DNA from: Flavobacteriaceae bacterium
Lineage (GTDB): Bacteria > Bacteroidota > Bacteroidia > Flavobacteriales > Flavobacteriaceae
Length of the DNA: 64,000 nt
Assembly (NCBI GenBank): GCA_013373635.1
Contig: JABXHN010000022.1
Coordinates: 1-64,000 of the forward strand
Direction of reading: 5' to 3'
Position numbers and translations under genes: made by a program. Position 1 is the first letter of the stretch. Every line of letters begins with the position of its first letter. The notes under the pieces were generated by a model. That model did not search any database. It was not told the DNA's origin and saw only the letters and a list, made by a program, of their open reading frames with translations. Of the stretch, positions 1 through 10,101 are shown piece by piece.

Positions 1-1
1 A

Positions 2-451
2 GTAGGTAATGCGTTACCTCTTAAAAACATTCCTTTAGGTACAATTATTTCATGTATTGAATTACGTCCAGGTCAAGGTGCGGTAATGGCTCGTTCAGCG
101 GGTTCATTTGCTCAACTCATGGCAAAAGAAGGGAAGTTTGTTACAGTAAAATTACCTTCAGGTGAAACTAGATTAGTTTTAGCTGATTGTATCGCTACTG
201 TAGGAGCAGTATCAAACTCTGATCATCAGTTGTTAGTTTCTGGTAAAGCAGGACGCAGCAGATGGTTAGGTAGAAGACCTCGTGTAAGACCAGTAGTGAT
301 GAACCCTGTTGATCACCCAATGGGTGGTGGTGAAGGTCGTGCTTCTGGAGGACACCCAAGATCTAGAAATGGTATTCCAGCTAAAGGTTATAAGACTCGT
401 TCTAAGACTAAGAGTACCAATAAGTATATCATAGAACGTAGAAAAAAATAA
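2..451 (+). CDS. rplB: 50S ribosomal protein L2 (uL2), 5'-truncated by window edge
   Basis: This is the C-terminal half of ribosomal protein L2, a primary 23S rRNA-binding protein needed for subunit association and peptidyl transferase activity. The open frame runs from base 2 with no start, giving about 149 residues against roughly 275 in complete L2, so the N-terminal part lies outside the window. The conserved segment with [11 protein letters not shown], which carries the histidine near the peptidyl transferase centre, is present. The ATG at 86 is an internal methionine, because the frame upstream of it already encodes good L2 sequence ([13 protein letters not shown]). It is the first visible gene of the superoperon. 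Confidence 0.98.
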   Translation, partial: VGNALPLKNIPLGTIISCIELRPGQGAVMARSAGSFAQLMAKEGKFVTVKLPSGETRLVLADCIATVGAVSNSDHQLLVSGKAGRSRWLGRRPRVRPVVMNPVDHPMGGGEGRASGGHPRSRNGIPAKGYKTRSKTKSTNKYIIERRKK

Positions 452-461
452 TTAAGATAGT

Positions 462-740
462 ATGGCACGTTCATTAAAAAAGGGACCTTTTGTTCACTAC
501 AGTTTAGAGAAAAAAGTCCAAGCAAATATAGAATCTGGAAACAAATCAGTAGTTAAGACTTGGTCTAGAGCTTCGATGATTACACCAGACTTCGTAGGTC
601 AAACCATCGCAGTACACAACGGGAAACAATTCGTTCCTGTGTTTGTTACTGAGAATATGGTAGGTCACAAATTAGGAGAATTTTCACCAACACGTCACTT
701 TAGAGGTCACGCTGGTGCTAAAAACAAAGGAAAAAAGTAA
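462..740 (+). CDS. rpsS: 30S ribosomal protein S19 (uS19)
   Basis: S19 sits in the head of the small subunit, near S13 and the A site. The 92-residue product starts with the diagnostic [11 protein letters not shown] and contains the [11 protein letters not shown] block near the middle. Length matches the family. It lies 10 bases after rplB and 3 bases before rplV, so all three are surely co-transcribed. No Shine-Dalgarno sequence precedes the ATG. Confidence 0.98.
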   Translation: MARSLKKGPFVHYSLEKKVQANIESGNKSVVKTWSRASMITPDFVGQTIAVHNGKQFVPVFVTENMVGHKLGEFSPTRHFRGHAGAKNKGKK

Positions 741-743
741 GCT

Positions 744-1151
744 ATGGGAAGTCGTAAAAAACAAATGGCTGAACGAATTAAAGCCGAGAAGAAAGAGCTT
801 GCCTTTGCAAAGTTGAACAACTGTCCAACTTCGCCTCGTAAGATGCGTTTAGTTGCTGATTTAGTTCGCGGTAAAAAAGTAGAGGAAGCTTTAGCAATTT
901 TGAAATTCAACTCTAAAGAAGCGTCAGCTCGTGTAGAAAAACTTTTGTTGTCTGCATTAGCTAACTGGCAAGAGAAGAACGAAGATGCTAATATTGAAGA
1001 TGCAGATCTTTTTGTAAAAGAGATTCGCGTTGACGGTGGAAGTATGTTAAAACGCTTACGTCCAGCTCCTCAAGGAAGAGCTCACAGAATCAGAAAACGC
1101 TCTAACCACGTAACACTGGTATTGGGTGATAACAACAATATTCAAAGCTAG
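744..1151 (+). CDS. rplV: 50S ribosomal protein L22 (uL22)
   Basis: L22 lines the polypeptide exit tunnel with an extended beta hairpin. The 135-residue product has the family signature [18 protein letters not shown] around residue 30 and the C-terminal [19 protein letters not shown] hairpin region. The N-terminus has about 20 extra lysine-rich residues compared with E. coli L22, which I believe is usual in Bacteroidota. It is tightly packed between rpsS and rpsC. Confidence 0.97.
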   Translation: MGSRKKQMAERIKAEKKELAFAKLNNCPTSPRKMRLVADLVRGKKVEEALAILKFNSKEASARVEKLLLSALANWQEKNEDANIEDADLFVKEIRVDGGSMLKRLRPAPQGRAHRIRKRSNHVTLVLGDNNNIQS

Positions 1152-1159
1152 ATAATAAC

Positions 1160-1870
1160 ATGGGACAAAAAACAAATCCAATTGGAAATCGTCTAGGTAT
1201 CATCAGAGGTTGGGAATCTAACTGGTACGGTGGAAATGATTACGGAGATAAATTATTAGAAGACGATAAAATTAGAAAATACGTTTTTGCTCGTTTGGCA
1301 AAAGCAAGCGTATCTAGAGTTATTATCGAGAGAACTCTTAAGTTAGTTACTATAACTGTAACTACAGCTAGACCTGGTATCATTATCGGTAAAGGTGGTC
1401 AAGAAGTTGACAAACTTAAAGAGGAGCTTAAGAAAATTACCAAGAAAGAGGTTCAAATCAATATTTTCGAAATCAAACGTCCAGAATTAGATGCTAACTT
1501 AGTTGCTGCTTCTATCGCTAGACAAATCGAAGGTAGAATCTCTTACAGAAGAGCTATCAAAATGGCGATTGCTGCTACAATGAGAATGAATGCTGAGGGA
1601 ATTAAAATCCAAATCTCAGGTCGTTTAAATGGTGCAGAGATGGCACGTTCTGAATCTTTTAAAGAAGGACGTATTCCATTATCAACATTTAGAGCTGATA
1701 TCGATTATGCTTTACACGAAGCTCATACAACTTACGGTCGTTTAGGGATCAAAGTATGGATCATGAAAGGTGAAGTATACGGTAAAAGAGAATTATCTCC
1801 ACTAGTAGGTATGTCAAAAGGTACTGCTTCAAAGGGTGGAAATAAAGATAAAAAACGTCGTAGAAAGTAA
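1160..1870 (+). CDS. rpsC: 30S ribosomal protein S3 (uS3)
   Basis: S3 forms part of the mRNA entry channel of the 30S head. The 236-residue protein begins [13 protein letters not shown]. It has a type II KH domain with the GKGG loop at residues 77-80, and the C-terminal S3 domain includes the [12 protein letters not shown] segment. A basic tail (KDKKRRRK) ends the protein. It belongs to the ribosomal superoperon, with an 8-base gap from rplV. Confidence 0.98.
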   Translation: MGQKTNPIGNRLGIIRGWESNWYGGNDYGDKLLEDDKIRKYVFARLAKASVSRVIIERTLKLVTITVTTARPGIIIGKGGQEVDKLKEELKKITKKEVQINIFEIKRPELDANLVAASIARQIEGRISYRRAIKMAIAATMRMNAEGIKIQISGRLNGAEMARSESFKEGRIPLSTFRADIDYALHEAHTTYGRLGIKVWIMKGEVYGKRELSPLVGMSKGTASKGGNKDKKRRRK

Positions 1871-1889
1871 TTAATAAAGAGAAAGAACA

Positions 1890-2309
1890 ATGTTACAACC
1901 TAAAAGAACCAAATTTCGCAAGGCCCAGAAAGGGCGTATGAAAGGGATTTCTCAGAGAGGTCATCAGCTTTCTAACGGAATGTTTGGTATCAAGACTTTA
2001 GACTCGCATTTCATTACGTCACGCCAAATTGAGGCGGCTCGTATTGCAGCGACTCGTTATATGAAGAGACAAGGACAGTTATGGATTAAAATATTTCCGG
2101 ACAAGCCTATTACTAAAAAGCCATTAGAAGTACGTATGGGTAAAGGTAAAGGAGCTCCAGAATATTTCGTAGCTGTTGTAAAACCAGGTAGAATTTTATT
2201 CGAAGTTGCTGGTGTTGAACACGATATTGCAAAAGAAGCATTGCGTTTAGCAGCACAAAAGTTACCTGTGAAGACTAAGTTTGTAGTTTCTAGAGATTAT
2301 TCAGCTTAA
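1890..2309 (+). CDS. rplP: 50S ribosomal protein L16 (uL16)
   Basis: L16 contacts the A-site tRNA elbow on the large subunit. The 139-residue protein begins [16 protein letters not shown] and contains the [20 protein letters not shown] region, both hallmarks of bacterial L16. Length is as expected. It starts 19 bases after rpsC. Confidence 0.98.
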   Translation: MLQPKRTKFRKAQKGRMKGISQRGHQLSNGMFGIKTLDSHFITSRQIEAARIAATRYMKRQGQLWIKIFPDKPITKKPLEVRMGKGKGAPEYFVAVVKPGRILFEVAGVEHDIAKEALRLAAQKLPVKTKFVVSRDYSA

Positions 2310-2329
2310 TTTTTAAAGAAGAACGTATT

Positions 2330-2521
2330 ATGAAACAATCAGAAATTAAAGAATTATCAGCTGAAGGATTAGTAGAGCAAATCGCGACACTAAAGAAACA
2401 GTACGCTGACCTTAAGGTAGCTCACTCAGTGACTCCTTTAGAGAATCCACTTCAATTAAGAGAAGTGAGAAGAACAATCTCAAGATTATCAACTGAATTA
2501 ACTAACAGGGATAACCAATAA
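2330..2521 (+). CDS. rpmC: 50S ribosomal protein L29 (uL29)
   Basis: L29 is a two-helix protein near the peptide exit, where it helps form the docking site for SRP and trigger factor. The 63-residue product has the expected pattern: a helix ending in [13 protein letters not shown], then [19 protein letters not shown]. The ATG is preceded by ATT rather than by a purine-rich ribosome binding site. Confidence 0.96.
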   Translation: MKQSEIKELSAEGLVEQIATLKKQYADLKVAHSVTPLENPLQLREVRRTISRLSTELTNRDNQ

Positions 2522-2534
2522 TTGGTTCTGCTTT

Positions 2535-2792
2535 ATGGAAAATAGAAATTTAAGAAAAGAAAGAATAGGCGTAGTTACTAGCGATAAAATGGAGAAATCA
2601 ATTGTGGTTTCAGAAGTAAAGCGTGTAAAACACCCTATGTACGGTAAATTCGTGTTGCGTACTAAGAAATACGTAGCTCACGATGAGAAAAACGATTGTA
2701 ATATTGGTGATACTGTAAAGATCATGGAGACAAGACCGTTAAGTAAAACCAAGACTTGGAGACTAGTTGAAATCTTAGAAAGAGCTAAATAA
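2535..2792 (+). CDS. rpsQ: 30S ribosomal protein S17 (uS17)
   Basis: S17 is an OB-fold protein and a primary 16S rRNA binder. The 85-residue product has [19 protein letters not shown] at the N-terminus and the [21 protein letters not shown] block at the C-terminus, both characteristic. The gap to rplN is only 2 bases. Confidence 0.97.
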   Translation: MENRNLRKERIGVVTSDKMEKSIVVSEVKRVKHPMYGKFVLRTKKYVAHDEKNDCNIGDTVKIMETRPLSKTKTWRLVEILERAK

Positions 2793-2794
2793 TT

Positions 2795-3163
2795 ATGTTA
2801 CAACAAGAATCAAGATTAAAAGTAGCAGATAATACCGGGGCAAAAGAAGTTTTGACCATCCGTGTACTTGGAGGTACAAAGAGAAGGTATGCATCTGTCG
2901 GAGATAAAATAGTAGTTACTGTAAAAGAAGCAACTCCTAACGGACAAGTTAAGAAGGGATCTGTTTCTACTGCTGTTGTAGTTAGAACTACTAAAGAAGT
3001 TAGACGTCCAGATGGATCTTATATCCGTTTTGACGATAATGCTTGTGTGTTATTAAACCCAACTGGAGAGATGAGAGGTACTCGTGTTTTCGGACCTGTG
3101 GCTAGAGAATTACGCGACAAGCAGTTTATGAAGATTGTTTCACTAGCTCCTGAGGTGCTTTAA
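2795..3163 (+). CDS. rplN: 50S ribosomal protein L14 (uL14)
   Basis: L14 lies at the intersubunit bridge region of the large subunit. The 122-residue product begins [18 protein letters not shown] and contains [22 protein letters not shown], which is diagnostic. Length matches the family exactly. It is a member of the superoperon. Confidence 0.98.
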   Translation: MLQQESRLKVADNTGAKEVLTIRVLGGTKRRYASVGDKIVVTVKEATPNGQVKKGSVSTAVVVRTTKEVRRPDGSYIRFDDNACVLLNPTGEMRGTRVFGPVARELRDKQFMKIVSLAPEVL

Positions 3164-3177
3164 TACAAGAAGGAAAG

Positions 3178-3492
3178 ATGGCAACAAAAATGAAAATCAA
3201 AGTAGGAGATACAGTTCGTGTTATGACTGGAGATCACAGAGGTGCTGAAGGAAAAGTACTTTCTATTGACTCAGTTAAAAACAGAGCAATTGTAGAGGGA
3301 ACAAATATGGTTTCTAAACACCAGAAACCAAGTGCACAGAATCCACAAGGAGGAATCGTGAAAAAGGAAGCACCTATTCACGTATCTAACCTTTCATTGA
3401 TCGATGGTTCAGGTAATGCTACTCGTGTAGGTTACGAAACTAGAGATGGTGAAAAAGTGCGTTTTTCTAAAAAATCAAACGAAGTAATTTAG
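3178..3492 (+). CDS. rplX: 50S ribosomal protein L24 (uL24)
   Basis: L24 is an early assembly initiator of the large subunit near the exit tunnel. The 104-residue product has an N-terminal KOW motif ([20 protein letters not shown]). The sequence AGAAGGAAAG just before the ATG is one of the few purine-rich, Shine-Dalgarno-like leaders in this operon. The rplE start follows 2 bases after the stop. Confidence 0.97.
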   Translation: MATKMKIKVGDTVRVMTGDHRGAEGKVLSIDSVKNRAIVEGTNMVSKHQKPSAQNPQGGIVKKEAPIHVSNLSLIDGSGNATRVGYETRDGEKVRFSKKSNEVI

Positions 3493-3494
3493 TT

Positions 3495-4046
3495 ATGGCA
3501 TACGTACCAAGATTAAAACAGGAATACAAAGAGCGCATCGTTAAAGCGCTTACAGATGAATTTGGTTACCAAAACGTAATGCAGGTACCTAAACTCGAAA
3601 AAATCGTAGTGAGCCGTGGAGTAGGTGAAGCTGTTGCTGACAAAAAGTTAGTTGATCAAGCAGTTGAAGAACTTACAATGATCACAGGTCAAAAGGCAGT
3701 TGCTACCATTTCTAAAAAGGACGTCGCTTCTTTTAAACTTAGAAAAGGTATGCCAATTGGTGCTAAGGTAACGCTAAGAGGAGAGAGAATGTATGAATTC
3801 TTAGATCGTTTAGTAACGACTGCACTTCCACGTGTACGTGATTTCAACGGTATTAAGGCAACTGGATTTGACGGTAGAGGTAACTACTCTTTAGGAGTTA
3901 CTGAACAAATCATCTTCCCAGAAATCGATATCGATAAGATCAAGAAGATTAACGGAATGGACATCACTTTTGTGACTAATGCTCCAACCGATAAAGAAGC
4001 AAAATCATTATTATCAGAATTAGGTTTACCTTTTAAAAAGAATTAA
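3495..4046 (+). CDS. rplE: 50S ribosomal protein L5 (uL5)
   Basis: L5 binds 5S rRNA and the P-site tRNA elbow in the central protuberance. The 183-residue product has the family blocks [12 protein letters not shown] (near residue 60), the [13 protein letters not shown] loop and the C-terminal [19 protein letters not shown]. Length is as expected. rpsN follows after 2 bases. Confidence 0.98.
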   Translation: MAYVPRLKQEYKERIVKALTDEFGYQNVMQVPKLEKIVVSRGVGEAVADKKLVDQAVEELTMITGQKAVATISKKDVASFKLRKGMPIGAKVTLRGERMYEFLDRLVTTALPRVRDFNGIKATGFDGRGNYSLGVTEQIIFPEIDIDKIKKINGMDITFVTNAPTDKEAKSLLSELGLPFKKN

Positions 4047-4048
4047 TT

Positions 4049-4318
4049 ATGGCTAAAGAATCAATGAAAGCCCGTGAGGTTAAAAGAGCAAACACTGTAG
4101 CCAAGTATGCAGAGAAAAGAAAAGCTTTAAAGGAAGCTGGAGACTACGAAGCGCTTCAAAAACTTCCTCGTAATGCTTCTCCAGTTCGCATGCACAACAG
4201 ATGTAAACTTACTGGTAGACCAAAAGGTTATATGAGAACTTTTGGAGTTTCTCGTGTAATGTTCAGAGAAATGGCTAACAAAGGGTTAATTCCTGGAGTT
4301 AAAAAAGCTAGCTGGTAA
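4049..4318 (+). CDS. rpsN: 30S ribosomal protein S14 (uS14), zinc-free long form
   Basis: S14 stabilises the 30S head next to S3 and S19. At 89 residues it is the long form. It ends in [24 protein letters not shown] and then [11 protein letters not shown], as expected. Only one cysteine is present (in [10 protein letters not shown]), so the CxxC...CxxC zinc site of the short form is absent. This is the C-minus paralogue type. Confidence 0.97.
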   Translation: MAKESMKAREVKRANTVAKYAEKRKALKEAGDYEALQKLPRNASPVRMHNRCKLTGRPKGYMRTFGVSRVMFREMANKGLIPGVKKASW

Positions 4319-4384
4319 AAAAATTAATATTAATTGGTTTCAGGTTTAACACTAGTTAAAAACCGTTACCGCAAATTTATAGTT

Positions 4385-4783
4385 ATGTATACAGATCCAA
4401 TTTCGGATTATTTAACAAGAATTAGAAATGCAAATTCTGCGGGTCACAGAGTCGTAGAAATTCCTGCTTCTAATCTTAAAAAAGAGATTACTAAGATCTT
4501 ATTTGATCAAGGGTACATCTTAAGTTACAAATTTGAGGAAAATGGACCACAAGGTTCCATTAAAATTGCCTTAAAGTACAATCAGTCTACAAAAGAGCCT
4601 GTGATTAAAAAAATCACTCGTGTGAGTAAGCCTGGTTTAAGAAAGTACGTTGGTGCTGGTGATTTACCTAGAGTTTTAAACGGATTAGGTATTGCAATTG
4701 TGTCTACTTCTCACGGAGTAATGACTTCAAAGCAAGCTAAAGCGGAAAAAGTAGGTGGTGAAGTAATTTGCTACGTTTATTAA
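4385..4783 (+). CDS. rpsH: 30S ribosomal protein S8 (uS8)
   Basis: S8 is a primary 16S rRNA binder of the 30S platform. I place the start at the ATG at 4385 ([16 protein letters not shown]), which gives 132 residues, the usual S8 length. An in-frame TTG at 4334 would add 17 residues with no S8 counterpart. The C-terminus has the expected [13 protein letters not shown] block followed by an acidic/glycine CYVY end. In many bacteria S8 represses the spc operon; no such hairpin is recognised here. Confidence 0.97.
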   Translation: MYTDPISDYLTRIRNANSAGHRVVEIPASNLKKEITKILFDQGYILSYKFEENGPQGSIKIALKYNQSTKEPVIKKITRVSKPGLRKYVGAGDLPRVLNGLGIAIVSTSHGVMTSKQAKAEKVGGEVICYVY

Positions 4784-4802
4784 CAGTTAAAGAAGAGTAA
4801 CA

Positions 4803-5345
4803 ATGTCTAGAATAGGTAATAATCCAATAGCAATTCCAGAAGGCGTTAGCGTAGAAGTAAACGATAACATCATCACTGTAAAGGGAAAACTCGGAGAGTT
4901 GACTCAAGAGTACTCTAATGTATCTGTAGTTGTAAACGAAGGACAAGTAGTAGTAACAAGACCAACTGATTCAAAAGAAAACAAAGCGAAGCACGGTTTA
5001 TACCGTTCATTGATCAACAATATGATCGAAGGTGTTTCTAAGGGTTGGACTAAAGAATTAGAACTAGTAGGGGTAGGATACCGTGCTAGTAATCAAGGAC
5101 AAAAATTAGATTTAGCAATCGGTTTTTCTCACAATATTGTTTTGGATATCGCACCAGAAGTGAAAATCGAAACAGTATCTGATAAAGGTAAAAACCCAAT
5201 CGTTAAATTAACCTCACACGACAAACAATTAGTAGGACAAGTTGCTGCTAAAATTAGATCGTTCCGTAAGCCAGAGCCTTACAAAGGAAAAGGTATTAAG
5301 TTTGTTGGAGAAATTTTAAGAAGAAAAGCAGGTAAATCAGCTTAA
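4803..5345 (+). CDS. rplF: 50S ribosomal protein L6 (uL6)
   Basis: L6 lies near the factor-binding site of the large subunit and has two similar domains. The 180-residue product starts [15 protein letters not shown]. It carries the ELVGVGYRA motif in the middle and ends with the signature [14 protein letters not shown]. Length matches the family. Confidence 0.98.
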   Translation: MSRIGNNPIAIPEGVSVEVNDNIITVKGKLGELTQEYSNVSVVVNEGQVVVTRPTDSKENKAKHGLYRSLINNMIEGVSKGWTKELELVGVGYRASNQGQKLDLAIGFSHNIVLDIAPEVKIETVSDKGKNPIVKLTSHDKQLVGQVAAKIRSFRKPEPYKGKGIKFVGEILRRKAGKSA

Positions 5346-5356
5346 TAAGTAGCATT

Positions 5357-5713
5357 ATGAAATTATCGAAGTCAGAAAGTAGAAAAAGAATAAAAAGAAG
5401 AATCAGAAAGATTTCTTTTGGTACGGCTACTAAACCACGTTTAGCGGTTTATAGATCAAACAAAGAAATCTATGCTCAGCTTATTGATGACAACGCTGGT
5501 GTTACATTAGCTGCTGCATCTTCTAGAGATAAAGAGATCAGTTCTGCAACAGGAACTAAATCAGAAATTGCTACCCTAGTTGGTAAAGCAATCGCTGAAA
5601 AGGCTGTAGCTTTAAAAATTGACACTGTCGCTTTTGACAGAGGTGGATTTTTATACCACGGTAGAGTTAAATCATTAGCTGAAGGAGCTAGAGAAGCAGG
5701 ACTTAAATTCTAA
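5357..5713 (+). CDS. rplR: 50S ribosomal protein L18 (uL18)
   Basis: L18 binds 5S rRNA together with L5. The 118-residue product has a very basic N-terminus, then [24 protein letters not shown] and the C-terminal [26 protein letters not shown], all diagnostic. It is co-transcribed with rplF and rpsE, with gaps of 11 and 8 bases. Confidence 0.98.
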   Translation: MKLSKSESRKRIKRRIRKISFGTATKPRLAVYRSNKEIYAQLIDDNAGVTLAAASSRDKEISSATGTKSEIATLVGKAIAEKAVALKIDTVAFDRGGFLYHGRVKSLAEGAREAGLKF

Positions 5714-5721
5714 ATAATATT

Positions 5722-6246
5722 ATGTATCAGAATTACAAAAACGTAGAAACTGTAAAACCAGGAGGTTTAGAATTAAAAGACCGTTTGGTAGGTGTTCAAA
5801 GAGTTACTAAGGTAACTAAAGGGGGTAGAGCCTTCGGATTCTCTGCAATTGTTGTTGTCGGTGACGAGAACGGTGTTGTAGGGCACGGGTTAGGAAAATC
5901 TAAAGAGGTAGCTACTGCAATCTCTAAGGCAATCGAAGATGCTAAGAAAAACTTAGTACGTATCCCATTGAATCACGGAACCCTTCCTCATGAGCAAAAA
6001 GGTAAATTTGGTGGAGCTAGAGTATTCATCAAACCTGCATCACACGGTACAGGGGTTATCGCAGGGGGAGCTTTAAGACACGTATTAGAAGCGGTTGGAG
6101 TACACGACTGTCTTTCAAAGTCACAAGGGTCTTCTAACCCTCACAACGTAGTAAAAGCTACTTTTGACGCTTTATTGCGTTTAAGAGATGCGAAGACTGT
6201 TGCTGCTGAACGCGGTATATCTTTAGAAAAAGTATTTAAAGGATAA
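5722..6246 (+). CDS. rpsE: 30S ribosomal protein S5 (uS5)
   Basis: S5 lines the mRNA entry tunnel and affects decoding fidelity. The 174-residue product contains the double-stranded RNA-binding-like N-terminal domain ([19 protein letters not shown]) and the C-terminal domain with [19 protein letters not shown]. Start context is ATTATG with no Shine-Dalgarno sequence. Confidence 0.98.
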   Translation: MYQNYKNVETVKPGGLELKDRLVGVQRVTKVTKGGRAFGFSAIVVVGDENGVVGHGLGKSKEVATAISKAIEDAKKNLVRIPLNHGTLPHEQKGKFGGARVFIKPASHGTGVIAGGALRHVLEAVGVHDCLSKSQGSSNPHNVVKATFDALLRLRDAKTVAAERGISLEKVFKG

Positions 6247-6252
6247 GCTATT

Positions 6253-6432
6253 ATGGGAAAAATTAAAGTTACACAAGTAAAGAGCGCTATTAAAAAGCCT
6301 CAAAACCAAAAGCGTATTCTTGAATCATTAGGATTACGTAGAATAGGACAAGTAGTAGAACACAACGCTACTCCAGAGATCCTAGGTATGATAAATAAAG
6401 TTCAACATTTAGTTTCTTCACAAGAAGCTTAA
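6253..6432 (+). CDS. rpmD: 50S ribosomal protein L30 (uL30)
   Basis: This 59-residue gene lies between rpsE and rplO, the standard place for rpmD. It begins MGKIKVTQVKSAIKK and contains KRILESLGLRRIGQVVEHN, the conserved L30 core. The start is an ATG 6 bases after the rpsE stop, preceded by TATT, and the frame ends in TAA at 6430-6432. L30 is a small globular large-subunit protein that contacts 23S rRNA. Confidence 0.97.
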   Translation: MGKIKVTQVKSAIKKPQNQKRILESLGLRRIGQVVEHNATPEILGMINKVQHLVSSQEA

Positions 6433-6447
6433 TTATAAACCAACAAA

Positions 6448-6900
6448 ATGAATTTAAATAATTTAAAACCTGCCGAAGGTGCTGTCCACAAAGCTGGAAA
6501 AGTAGTAGGTAGAGGTCAAGGATCAGGAAAAGGCGGTACTGCCACTCGTGGGCATAAAGGTGCTAAGTCTAGATCTGGGTATTCTAAGAAAATCGGATTT
6601 GAAGGTGGTCAAATGCCTTTACAGAGACGTGTTCCAAAATTCGGTTTCAAGAACATTAATAGAAAAGAGTACACTGGAATCAATTTAGATCGTTTACAAT
6701 TGTTGGTTGACAACGGTATTGTAAAAGATACTGTTGATTTAAATGTATTGATAGAAAATAGATTAGCAGGTAAGAACGATTTAGTTAAGATTTTAGGTGG
6801 TGGAGAACTCAAAGCTGCATTAAAAGTATCTGCTCATAAATTTACTGCATCTGCTAAAGCTGCAATTGAAGCAGCAGGTGGAGAAGCACTAAGTTTATAA
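6448..6900 (+). CDS. rplO: 50S ribosomal protein L15 (uL15)
   Basis: L15 is an assembly protein with a long extended N-terminal tail. The 150-residue product begins [19 protein letters not shown] and has the glycine-rich [22 protein letters not shown] tail region (quoted in two parts: [22 protein letters not shown]). The [18 protein letters not shown] core follows. It sits directly before secY, with a 9-base gap. Confidence 0.97.
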   Translation: MNLNNLKPAEGAVHKAGKVVGRGQGSGKGGTATRGHKGAKSRSGYSKKIGFEGGQMPLQRRVPKFGFKNINRKEYTGINLDRLQLLVDNGIVKDTVDLNVLIENRLAGKNDLVKILGGGELKAALKVSAHKFTASAKAAIEAAGGEALSL

Positions 6901-6909
6901 TCTATTATT

Positions 6910-8253
6910 ATGAAGAAATTTATAGAGATCATATCGAACATTTGGAAGATTGAGGAATTAAGAGGAAGAATCTTAATCACCTTAGGTCTTTTGTTAGTAT
7001 ACCGTTTTGGAGCACAAATCGTACTTCCAGGAATTGATACGACACAATTGGCTCAATTGTCTTCTAATACCGATCAAGGTATATTAGGAATTCTTAACGC
7101 CTTTACAGGAGGTGCATTTGCAAATGCTTCTGTATTTGCATTGGGAATTATGCCTTATATCTCTGCTTCTATTGTTGTGCAATTGATGGGAATTGCAATT
7201 CCTTATTTGCAAAAACTACAAAAAGAAGGAGAGAGCGGTAGAAAAACGATCAATCAAATTACACGTTGGTTAACAATTGGGATTTGTGTGGTTCAAGCAC
7301 CAGCATATCTTTATTCTCTTGGAGCTTTAGGAGTTCCAGATACAGCCTTCGTATTAGGTAAAGGACTCGACTTTATGATTCCTTCTGTAATTATCTTAGT
7401 AACTGGTACTGTATTTGCAATGTGGTTAGGTGAAAAGATTACTGATAAAGGAATCGGAAACGGTATCTCTTTATTGATTATGGTGGGTATTATCGCTCGT
7501 ATGCCTCAGTCTTTTGTTCAAGAGTTTATCTCTAGAACAACTACTGGTAATGGTGGAGTGATGTTTGTCCTTATCGAGCTCATTCTTTGGTTTGTAGTAA
7601 TTTTAGCCTCTGTATTATTGGTTATGGCAACTCGTCAAATTCCAGTACAATACGCTAGAAGAACTGCTTCTGGAGGAATAGATAAAAATGCTATGGGATC
7701 TAGACAATACATTCCTTTAAAACTCAACGCTTCTGGGGTAATGCCAATTATCTTCGCACAAGCATTGATGTTTTTACCAGGATTGTTAGGAAGATCTTTT
7801 AACGAAACTGCAGTAGGACAATGGATGGAAGTTCAGTTCCAAGATATCTTTGGATTGGCTTACAATATCTTATTTGCATTCTTAATCATCGTATTTACGT
7901 ATTTCTATACAGCAATTACTGTACCTACGAATAAGATGTCAGATGACCTAAAACGCAGTGGAGGTTTTGTTCCAGGTGTGAAGCCAGGAAAAGAAACAGG
8001 TGACTTTTTAGATAAGATTATGTCTTTAATTACGTTACCTGGATCAATTTTCTTAGCTTTGTTGGCTGTTTTACCAGCGATTGTCGTTAAAGTATTAGAC
8101 GTACAATCTGGTTGGGCATTGTTTTACGGTGGTACTTCACTTCTCATTATGGTGGGTGTTGCTATCGATACGGTACAGCAAGTGAATGCCTATTTGTTAA
8201 ACCGTCATTACGATGGCTTAATGAAATCAGGTAAAAACAGAAAAGTTTCATAA
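6910..8253 (+). CDS. secY: Preprotein translocase channel subunit SecY
   Basis: SecY is the pore-forming subunit of the Sec translocon in the inner membrane. The 447-residue protein has about ten hydrophobic segments. Recognisable motifs are [13 protein letters not shown] in TM1, the plug-region [22 protein letters not shown] (in parts: [20 protein letters not shown]) and the cytosolic loop ending ADDLKRSGG-like [17 protein letters not shown]. Placement after rplO is canonical. adk and map, which follow secY in many Firmicutes, are absent here. Confidence 0.98.
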   Translation: MKKFIEIISNIWKIEELRGRILITLGLLLVYRFGAQIVLPGIDTTQLAQLSSNTDQGILGILNAFTGGAFANASVFALGIMPYISASIVVQLMGIAIPYLQKLQKEGESGRKTINQITRWLTIGICVVQAPAYLYSLGALGVPDTAFVLGKGLDFMIPSVIILVTGTVFAMWLGEKITDKGIGNGISLLIMVGIIARMPQSFVQEFISRTTTGNGGVMFVLIELILWFVVILASVLLVMATRQIPVQYARRTASGGIDKNAMGSRQYIPLKLNASGVMPIIFAQALMFLPGLLGRSFNETAVGQWMEVQFQDIFGLAYNILFAFLIIVFTYFYTAITVPTNKMSDDLKRSGGFVPGVKPGKETGDFLDKIMSLITLPGSIFLALLAVLPAIVVKVLDVQSGWALFYGGTSLLIMVGVAIDTVQQVNAYLLNRHYDGLMKSGKNRKVS

Positions 8254-8255
8254 GT

Positions 8256-8471
8256 ATGGCTAAGCAAGCTGCAATAGAACAAGATGGAAGCATTATCGAA
8301 GCATTGTCTAACGCAATGTTTCGAGTAGAATTGGAAAATGGGCATGTAGTTACCGCTCATATTTCTGGAAAAATGCGTATGCACTATATCAAGTTATTAC
8401 CTGGAGATAAGGTAAAGCTTGAGATGAGTCCATACGATTTAAGTAAAGCGAGAATTACATATAGATATTAA
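8256..8471 (+). CDS. infA: Translation initiation factor IF-1
   Basis: IF-1 is an OB-fold protein that occupies the ribosomal A site during initiation. The 71-residue product has [24 protein letters not shown] and ends [10 protein letters not shown], typical of IF-1 (segments quoted: [28 protein letters not shown]). It starts 2 bases after the secY stop, so translational coupling is likely. Confidence 0.98.
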   Translation: MAKQAAIEQDGSIIEALSNAMFRVELENGHVVTAHISGKMRMHYIKLLPGDKVKLEMSPYDLSKARITYRY

Positions 8472-8483
8472 GAAACTATTAGG

Positions 8484-8600
8484 ATGAAAGTAAGAGCATC
8501 AATTAAGAAAAGAAGTGCCGAGTGCAAGATAGTACGTCGTAAAGGAAGATTGTACGTAATTAACAAAAAGAATCCTAGATTTAAACAAAGACAAGGGTAA
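8484..8600 (+). CDS. rpmJ: 50S ribosomal protein L36 (bL36), zinc-free form
   Basis: A 38-residue gene between infA and rpsM, the standard position of rpmJ. It begins [20 protein letters not shown] and ends NPRFKQRQG. Classical L36 holds zinc with three cysteines and one histidine. Here only the cysteine in SAEC remains, while the first and third cysteines and the C-terminal histidine are replaced, so this is the C-minus type. The ATG follows a weak AGG. Confidence 0.97.
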   Translation: MKVRASIKKRSAECKIVRRKGRLYVINKKNPRFKQRQG

Positions 8601-8602
8601 TT

Positions 8603-8974
8603 ATGGCAAGAATTGCAGGGGTAGATCTACCCAAACACAAAAGAGGCGTTATCGCGCTAACCTATATCTTCGGAGTAGGAAAAAGTAGAGCTAAGGATAT
8701 TTTAGCAGAAGCTAAGGTAAGTGAAGACACAAAGGTGTCTGACTGGGCTGATGAAGACATTGCAGGTATTAGAGCTGCGATTGGTAATTACACCATCGAA
8801 GGTGAATTGCGTTCTCAAACTCAAATGAACATCAAACGTTTGATGGACATAGGTTGTTACAGAGGAATTCGTCACAGAGCAGGGTTGCCTTTAAGAGGAC
8901 AACGCACTAAGAACAACTCTAGAACCAGAAAAGGTAAGAGAAAGACAGTTGCAAACAAGAAAAAAGCATCATAA
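8603..8974 (+). CDS. rpsM: 30S ribosomal protein S13 (uS13)
   Basis: S13 contacts the P-site tRNA and bridges to L5. The 123-residue product begins [20 protein letters not shown] and has the C-terminal signature [22 protein letters not shown]. It starts 2 bases after rpmJ and opens the alpha-operon part of the cluster. Confidence 0.98.
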   Translation: MARIAGVDLPKHKRGVIALTYIFGVGKSRAKDILAEAKVSEDTKVSDWADEDIAGIRAAIGNYTIEGELRSQTQMNIKRLMDIGCYRGIRHRAGLPLRGQRTKNNSRTRKGKRKTVANKKKAS

Positions 8975-8989
8975 TAATTAAGTAGTATA

Positions 8990-9382
8990 ATGGCAAAGAC
9001 AAATACAAAATCAGCTAAAAAACGCAATGTGATCATTGAGTCTGTAGGTGAAGCTCATATTACTGCTTCATTTAACAACATCATTGTTTCATTAACAAAC
9101 AAAAAAGGTGATGTGATCGCTTGGTCTTCAGCAGGTAAAATGGGCTTTAGAGGTTCTAAAAAGAACACTCCATACGCAGCTCAGTTAGCTTCAGAAGATT
9201 GTGCTAAAGTTGCTCACGAAGCAGGTTTACGCAAGGTAAAAGTATTCGTTAAGGGACCTGGAAACGGTAGAGAATCTGCAATCAGATCATTACACAATTC
9301 AGGAATTGAAGTAACTGAGATCATCGATGTTACTCCATTACCACACAACGGATGTAGACCACCAAAAAGAAGAAGAGTTTAA
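8990..9382 (+). CDS. rpsK: 30S ribosomal protein S11 (uS11)
   Basis: S11 lies on the 30S platform near the Shine-Dalgarno helix. The 130-residue product has the [21 protein letters not shown] and [13 protein letters not shown] motifs and ends [16 protein letters not shown], all typical. A 95-base spacer, unusually long for this operon, separates it from rpsD and may hold an RNA regulator. Confidence 0.98.
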   Translation: MAKTNTKSAKKRNVIIESVGEAHITASFNNIIVSLTNKKGDVIAWSSAGKMGFRGSKKNTPYAAQLASEDCAKVAHEAGLRKVKVFVKGPGNGRESAIRSLHNSGIEVTEIIDVTPLPHNGCRPPKRRRV

Positions 9383-9449
9383 TTAAGGCCGCAAGGCATT
9401 ATAATTCACAGAAGCTGTAGTTACGATTATCGAAGGATAAGCCTTAATT
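9381..9449 (+). promoter_or_regulatory. Candidate S4 autoregulatory leader upstream of rpsD
   Basis: The rpsK-rpsD spacer holds a perfect 9-bp inverted repeat, AATTAAGGC at 9381-9389 and GCCTTAATT at 9441-9449, enclosing about 51 bases that could form internal hairpins. Other spacers in this operon are 2-20 bases, so the 95-base length is notable. Structured S4 leaders have been described in Bacteroidia, as I recall, and S4 represses the alpha operon in E. coli. Assignment to that family is inference from position and the closing stem only. Confidence 0.45.
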
Positions 9450-9477
9450 CATAATCACAGTTTCAAAATTTTAGAAA

Positions 9478-10083
9478 ATGGCAAGATATTTAGGACCAAA
9501 ATCAAAAATCGCTCGTAGATTCGGAGAAGCGATATTTGGAGACGACAAATCTTTAGAAAAAAGAAATTATGCTCCAGGACAACACGGACAATCAAGACGC
9601 CGTGGAAAACAATCAGAATACGCTGTACAGCTTATGGAAAAGCAAAAAGCAAAGTACACTTACGGTATTCTAGAAAAACAATTCAGAAATTTATTTGACA
9701 AAGCAAACCGTTCAAAAGGAGTAACAGGTGAGGTATTACTTCAACTTTGTGAGTCTCGTTTGGACAATGTTGTTTACCGTTTAGGTGTATCTAGATCTAG
9801 ATCTGGTGCTAGACAATTAGTTTCTCACCGTCACATTACTGTGAATGGAGAGATTGTTAATATTCCTTCTTACCAATTGAAGGCAGGTGATGTTGTAGGA
9901 GTAAGAGAAAAGTCAAAGTCGCTTCAAGCGATTAAAGATGCTATCGATTCTAATAGCTCTGTTTACGAATGGATGACTTGGAATGGAGCGACAATGGAAG
10001 GTACTTTTGTAGCTGTTCCTGAGCGTCTTCAAATTCCAGAAAACATCAAAGAACAATTAATCGTCGAGTTATACTCTAAATAA
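9478..10083 (+). CDS. rpsD: 30S ribosomal protein S4 (uS4)
   Basis: S4 nucleates 16S rRNA folding and is the usual autorepressor of the alpha operon. The 201-residue product begins [20 protein letters not shown]. It contains an S4 RNA-binding domain ([26 protein letters not shown] in parts: [27 protein letters not shown]) near residues 90-125. The N-terminal zinc cysteines found in some S4 proteins are absent. A structured-looking leader precedes it. Confidence 0.98.
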   Translation: MARYLGPKSKIARRFGEAIFGDDKSLEKRNYAPGQHGQSRRRGKQSEYAVQLMEKQKAKYTYGILEKQFRNLFDKANRSKGVTGEVLLQLCESRLDNVVYRLGVSRSRSGARQLVSHRHITVNGEIVNIPSYQLKAGDVVGVREKSKSLQAIKDAIDSNSSVYEWMTWNGATMEGTFVAVPERLQIPENIKEQLIVELYSK

Positions 10084-10101
10084 TCAACACAAGATCCTAT
10101 T

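Noticed and set aside
4334-4384. Upstream in-frame TTG start for rpsH adding 17 residues
   Set aside because: The added residues have no S8 counterpart, and the ATG at 4385 gives the standard N-terminus [10 protein letters not shown].
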